DNA of 21,893 bases, taken from Azolla pinnata. Taxonomy: Eukaryota; Streptophyta; Polypodiopsida; Salviniales; Salviniaceae. Position numbers and translations under genes: made by a program. Below the pieces are notes generated by a model, which saw only the letters and a program-made list of their open reading frames with translations, was not told the DNA's origin and ran no database searches. Positions within the stretch are counted from its first letter, which is position 1. Each line of letters starts with the position of its first letter. The stretch covers positions 1-21,893 of the forward strand of contig JBBBWG010010301.1 in the NCBI GenBank assembly GCA_037176905.1, in the 5' to 3' direction. Below are positions 18,080 to 21,893 of this stretch, piece by piece.

Positions 18080-19072
18080 TAAACACGTAGTAAAATAGCA
18101 TTAATTAATAGCAAAGCACTCACAAATGACCAAAAAATGATGAGCAAGCATCCAAACACGTATTAATAAACATGCAATAAATTTGCAGCAAATGCACAAT
18201 AAATAAGCATTAAACCATCCAGCAAAGGAGCAGTAAATTAGTAGTTACAATGCAGCAAAATTTGCAAAAAAGGGCGTCAAATTTGCAATAAAACCGGCAT
18301 CAAATTTGCAGTAAAAATTGTGTAAAAAATGTAGTAAACCCCGCATCAAATTTGCAGTAAACATTGTGTAAAAAATGGAGTAAAAATCGCATCAAAAGTG
18401 CAGACTTAAAACTCACGGGAAATTTGCAGTAAAACTTATGTCAAATTTGCAGCAAAAATTGCATCAAAATTTCAGTAAAACTTGTGTCAAATATGTGGTA
18501 AATGTTTGCGTCAAATTTGAAGTAAATCTAGAGTCAAATTAGTAGTAAAAGTAGCGTTGAACTTATAGAAAACCTCGCATCTACAAATCATAAGCACACA
18601 CATCCATTTTGCAGTTAAAGTCGCATCTAGCAAAAAGTAAATAACGCATCAATCTAGAAATAAACTTCGTGGTAAACTTGCAGTAAATCTTGCGTCAAAA
18701 TGTGCACTAAAGTTAAAGTCGCATGATATGTGCGTCAAAGATGTAGTAAATCTCGCAACAAATCAGCAATATTACTCACGTAAGAAACAATAAATCAAAC
18801 GTCAAACAAGCAGTAAACATTGCGTCAAAACACAACAAACTCGCGGTAAAATGTCTAGTAAAATTATGGTAAAACTAGTATCAATGGGCGCAGTAATGAG
18901 TCTAATAAATGGCGCCGTAAATGGCGTTGTAAATGGCATATCAAAATTCGTGGTAAAGGTTCGACAAATTTTTTATGTCCTTTACCATAAATTTTACCAC
19001 GATTTTTAATGAAAATTTGGTATAGAAATTTGGCGATACGATGTGCGGCAAACTCGCCAATACCTTATAGTG
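18080..19072. mobile_element. CACTA-like transposon end with subterminal repeat array
   Basis: The stretch ends CCTTATAGTG (19063-19072); on the minus strand it starts CACTATAAGGTATTGGCG, a plausible En/Spm-type terminus, and TAT (19073-19075) could be a 3-bp target duplication. Inward from it, about 18080-18960 holds dozens of degenerate units of about 20-24 bp built on GCGTCAAATTTGCAGTAAA, alternating GTCAAA-type and GCAGTAAA-type halves. CACTA elements carry such short subterminal repeats as transposase-binding sites. A partner terminus with matching target duplication was not found and there is no transposase, so this is a truncated or non-autonomous copy, or a minisatellite that only resembles one. 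Confidence 0.5.
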
Positions 19073-19510
19073 TATGCATCTATGTATATAGATAAAAGTT
19101 TATATGCATGTACATATGTATATACAAGTAAATATGTATCATGTGTGTAAAAAAGCATATGCATATACATGTAGGGATGTATATCTAGATGTATATATGC
19201 ATGTATGTATGCAAATACAAGTGAATGTGCATGTATGAATATTTATCATCCATGTACATATATACATTGATATACATGTATGTATGCATATATAACTGAA
19301 TATGTGCATGTAAATATACTCATGAGTATGTATGTATATATATACATATACAACTGAATATGCCTACATACATGCATATTCAACTATATATATGCATATA
19401 CAGTTGAGTATGCATGTCCTTATGAAAATGCATGTACGTAAATATGCATGCATGTACGCATAACAGGTACACATTAATATGCATATGTGTGTGCATCATA
19501 CTATGCATAT
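19073..19510. repeat. Cryptic ATGT/ATAC tetranucleotide microsatellite
   Basis: About 440 bp dominated by degenerate TATG, CATG and TATA words such as ATGTATGTATGC and TATATGCATG. It begins directly at the CACTA-like terminus, which fits insertion into, or expansion beside, a simple repeat. Confidence 0.85.
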
Positions 19511-20435
19511 TCAAACATAGTGTCTAGATCGTCGCTAATTGCATTCCTTAGCAAACTGTTATACATATTTGCGACATATCTACATTGGGAGGCGTCGTTG
19601 AGCGACGAGTCTGGGCTAATTAAAAACTAGAGCCTAGTTTAAGTTTTTAAAAAACTTGAAAAGTTTCGAGAGAAAGTTTTTGAGCATCTCGTCATCATCT
19701 ACTACCCCTTTGTCAACCAGACGTCTAGGACCCGCCTACACGTCTGCTACCCATCTGCTACCTGTGTATTGTTGGACCTGCAAGCTACACTTACCTGTTT
19801 GCTACCCGTATTCTATTGTTGAGCCTATTGTTGCTTACATCTGAACTTCTTGTCACTTAATGACATGGACATCATGTATTTCTTCTTCCCTCAATATTCA
19901 TCTAAGGCTGTGTCGAACCACTAGATAGTTGCCGAAACAACATTCAGCTCAATGAGAAGGAAGAATGGAATAAGCATTAGGCATTGATTGATTTGAGATC
20001 AAAAAAAGAAAAAACAACAATTAACTGCAATAAATTCTGATCCAAGTAGAAACCATTGGTGCCATTGTGGTATAGCAAAAACGTTTAGCAATGTCATAAA
20101 TTGATGATAGAGGATGCTACAAATCAAGAGATTGAGAAGGATTGCAAGTGATTGTAGAGAATCTAGGCAATGTTGGCCTAGTTTACAAAACATCGTTTTA
20201 CATTGGGGATTTGAAAAACTGTTTGTTGATTAATATAGGTACTTGGTGAAGGCTCAAGATAAGTCTTCCCCTCCATTGTTTGATTGGAGTGTTTTTCAAA
20301 CTACTAGAGTGGTCTCTATGCATCACAAAATAAATGTCTCTAGTGATTCATCGATTTAATCAAATACATACATTATGGAATCAAAGCATTGTATACATAC
20401 ATTCATGCATCCATCCATTGATCAAAGCAATGGTC
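19511..20435. other. AT-rich intergenic DNA, nothing recognised
   Basis: Apart from a short CGTCG/CGACG inverted repeat near 19590-19605, no gene, RNA or element signal was found on either strand. Confidence 0.45.
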
Positions 20436-20443
20436 TTGCAATG

Positions 20444-20500
20444 CATGGATGATGATGATGGCGGTGGTAGTGGTGATGATGATGATGGTGATGGTGGATG
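20444..20500 (+). repeat. GAT/GGT trinucleotide repeat
   Basis: Imperfect GAT, GGT and GGC triplets. The Asp/Gly-rich reading frame over it is a by-product of the repeat. Confidence 0.9.
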
Positions 20501-20555
20501 GAACCTTGTGCTCATCTGTTGGTTCGATTGCTACTCAATACGTAGAGGAAACATA

Positions 20556-20955
20556 GTTCAATAGTTCGGAATATGCAGAGGAAAAGAGAAAACTAGTTCA
20601 ATAATTCAGAATAGTTCAAGAGTTCCAGAATAGGTAGAGAAAAAGAGAAAAATAGCCCAATAGCTGATAACTGGTGGGAGTCTGATCTACATAAGTCTGA
20701 TCGATATGTAGAGAGGAATAGTTCAATGGTTTAGAATATGTAGAGAAAAGATAAAAGTAGTTCAACAGTTCATTCACGAAAGTGCTGGTAGGAGATTCAA
20801 ACTCCCGGGGTTTGATGGCTATTAGAGAATGTAGAGATAAAATATGCTAGTAAGAAATGATTCAATAGTTCGGGAGTGCTGGTAGCGAAATTCACAACTC
20901 CAGGTTGACATATATAGAGTAGCTTGACTTAACCACTAGGTTGAGCTGAATTATC
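20556..20955 (-). repeat. tRNA-derived SINE-like repeat cluster
   Basis: On the plus strand, GTTCAATAGTTC-type words recur at 20556, 20596, 20614, 20722, 20760 and 20862, several followed by GAATATG.AGAG.AAAAGA. On the minus strand the right end reads CCTAGTGGTTAAGTC (20940-20926), like a tRNA A box, and about 35-40 nt further GGAGTTGTGAATTTCGC (20901-20885), like a B box, followed by TACCAGCACT. A second B-box-like GGGAGTTTGAATCTCC plus TACCAGCACT lies at 20806-20779. This fits one or two decayed SINE copies with repeated tails. No cloverleaf can be folded, so it is not a functional tRNA gene. Confidence 0.42.
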
Positions 20956-21893
20956 AAAAGAAAGAAGGCTAGGAGCCATACTAAACCTTAAACCTTGAAC
21001 CCTCCTCCGAGGACGCCTCCTTCATCGTTTTATATGTCGCAAGCCTCTGTGCGAGCATAGCCAACTTGCGATTCTGTCATCTCTTTGCTTTTTCATTCCA
21101 CCGTGCTCCTGACGTGTGAAGATCGCACGCTTCGATCGCGGAATCAAATCGAATTGGATCACCCAAGGATGGAGGCTCTTGGAAATCAAAGGAGATAAAA
21201 TGTATATGTATAAATATCTATGATATGATATGATCGGGCAAGGTATGTACATAGGATTGGTGTGTCGGAAATAATGTTTTATCGACTGCCTTCAACAGCC
21301 CAAGACATTTAAGAAACATCAAGTGGGGTACCCTCCCCATCATGTCATCCTTCTCTGGCCTACCATGGGAATCGAGTGATTTCGCACGTAAAAAAAACAC
21401 CTCAAGAAGCTTCGCTTACATGAGACTGAAAGTTTGGTTGCTTTGGAAATATGACTCGGAACAAGTCGAAATGCGCTCGTATTTTTACGTGGTGATTAGC
21501 CACCCATAACCGGGTAAATGGAGTGTGTGTGTGTGTGTGAACACGAGCGGTGCTTGCTCATCCCATGCATGTAGTCACAAGGATCTTGAGCTTTGGTCTA
21601 ACAGGACCTGTCGAAACTCAAATATGAGCGGAATAAGAAGCGAAATGAGACCACAGAAAACAAAAGCATAAGACCATGGAAGGAATGAATTCATTTTTCC
21701 GATGTTCTCTTTTCGGCATTATCGACGTTTGTGGGGCTTGTTAACATTGAGCCAGTGTTGGTGGCCTAGTCCTAGGTGTTGGGGACAAAGGTCGTCAGGC
21801 GGAACAAACGCTCGCCTCCAACAGTATGGTGGAAGCGTGAAGGCGTGGGTGGAAGCAGAGAGAAGATCAGATCTGAAGGAGGAGGCTTCAGAT
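20956..21893. other. Intergenic DNA, nothing firm
   Basis: No gene is supported; the small minus-strand frames at 21022-21252 and 21218-21400 have no recognisable motif. There is a GT repeat at 21523-21539. GC rises after 21770, and the window ends in a hairpin (ATCTGAAG 21871-21878 paired with CTTCAGAT 21886-21893), which may be the edge of another gene. Confidence 0.4.

Noticed and set aside
20770-20955. Functional tRNA gene
   Set aside because: A- and B-box-like words exist, but no acceptor stem or anticodon arm can be built.
21871-21893. Hairpin at the window end as a terminator
   Set aside because: An 8-bp stem with a 7-nt loop has no T tract, the sequence is plant nuclear, and it is cut by the window edge.

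Overview
The window reads as nuclear DNA of a flowering plant. It has a spliced bHLH gene with GT..AG introns, a piece of a plant-specific lectin receptor kinase, decayed Ty3/gypsy retroelements and many microsatellites. The GC-rich coding ends beside AT-rich intergenic DNA would suit a monocot, but that is only an inference and I cannot name the species. One complete host gene is visible. The rest is a truncated pseudogene, transposon debris, simple repeats and unassigned AT-rich sequence. I see no tRNA or rRNA gene, no CRISPR array and no bacterial-type operon.

Layout. 1-740: a truncated, frameshifted L-type lectin receptor kinase fragment cut by the window edge. 741-2590: AT-rich DNA, then a 64-bp TC microsatellite. 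2761-4385 (minus strand): a decayed gypsy polyprotein with reverse transcriptase and integrase but no RNase H, interrupted by a GC-rich 390-bp insert between 38-bp direct repeats. 4924-5617: a 173-bp-period tandem duplication ending in a CACTA-like terminus. 5618-7700: AT-rich DNA with nothing recognised. 7727-8250: large compound microsatellites. 8400-11110: the bHLH gene. 11750-12740: a diverged pair of repeats with Pol III-promoter-like boxes. 12740-15700: AT-rich DNA, nothing firm. 15700-16590: a TATA box and heat-shock-element cluster just upstream of a gypsy gag remnant (plus strand). 16679-16842: an 82-bp tandem duplication. 17000-17590: a gypsy RNase H remnant (minus strand). 18080-19072: an array of short degenerate repeats ending in a CACTA-type terminus. 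19073-19510: cryptic ATGT-type microsatellite. 20556-20955: a tRNA-derived SINE-like repeat cluster (minus strand). 20956-21893: nothing firm.

The main gene encodes a bHLH protein of the PIF/SPATULA group (subfamily VII), about 573 residues from six exons. It keeps the basic residues expected for G-box binding and a PIF-like Trp motif near its N terminus. No phytochrome B-binding (APB) motif can be found upstream. A 100-N gap lies inside intron 3 with the same 77 bp on both sides, so it is almost certainly an assembly artefact that copies the end of exon 3.

The genes and elements do not form a pathway. The points most worth a second look are the heat-shock-element cluster before the gag remnant, the CACTA-like terminus with its subterminal array, the long direct repeats around the GC-rich insert, and the uORFs ahead of the bHLH start. 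I found no clearly novel biological system.
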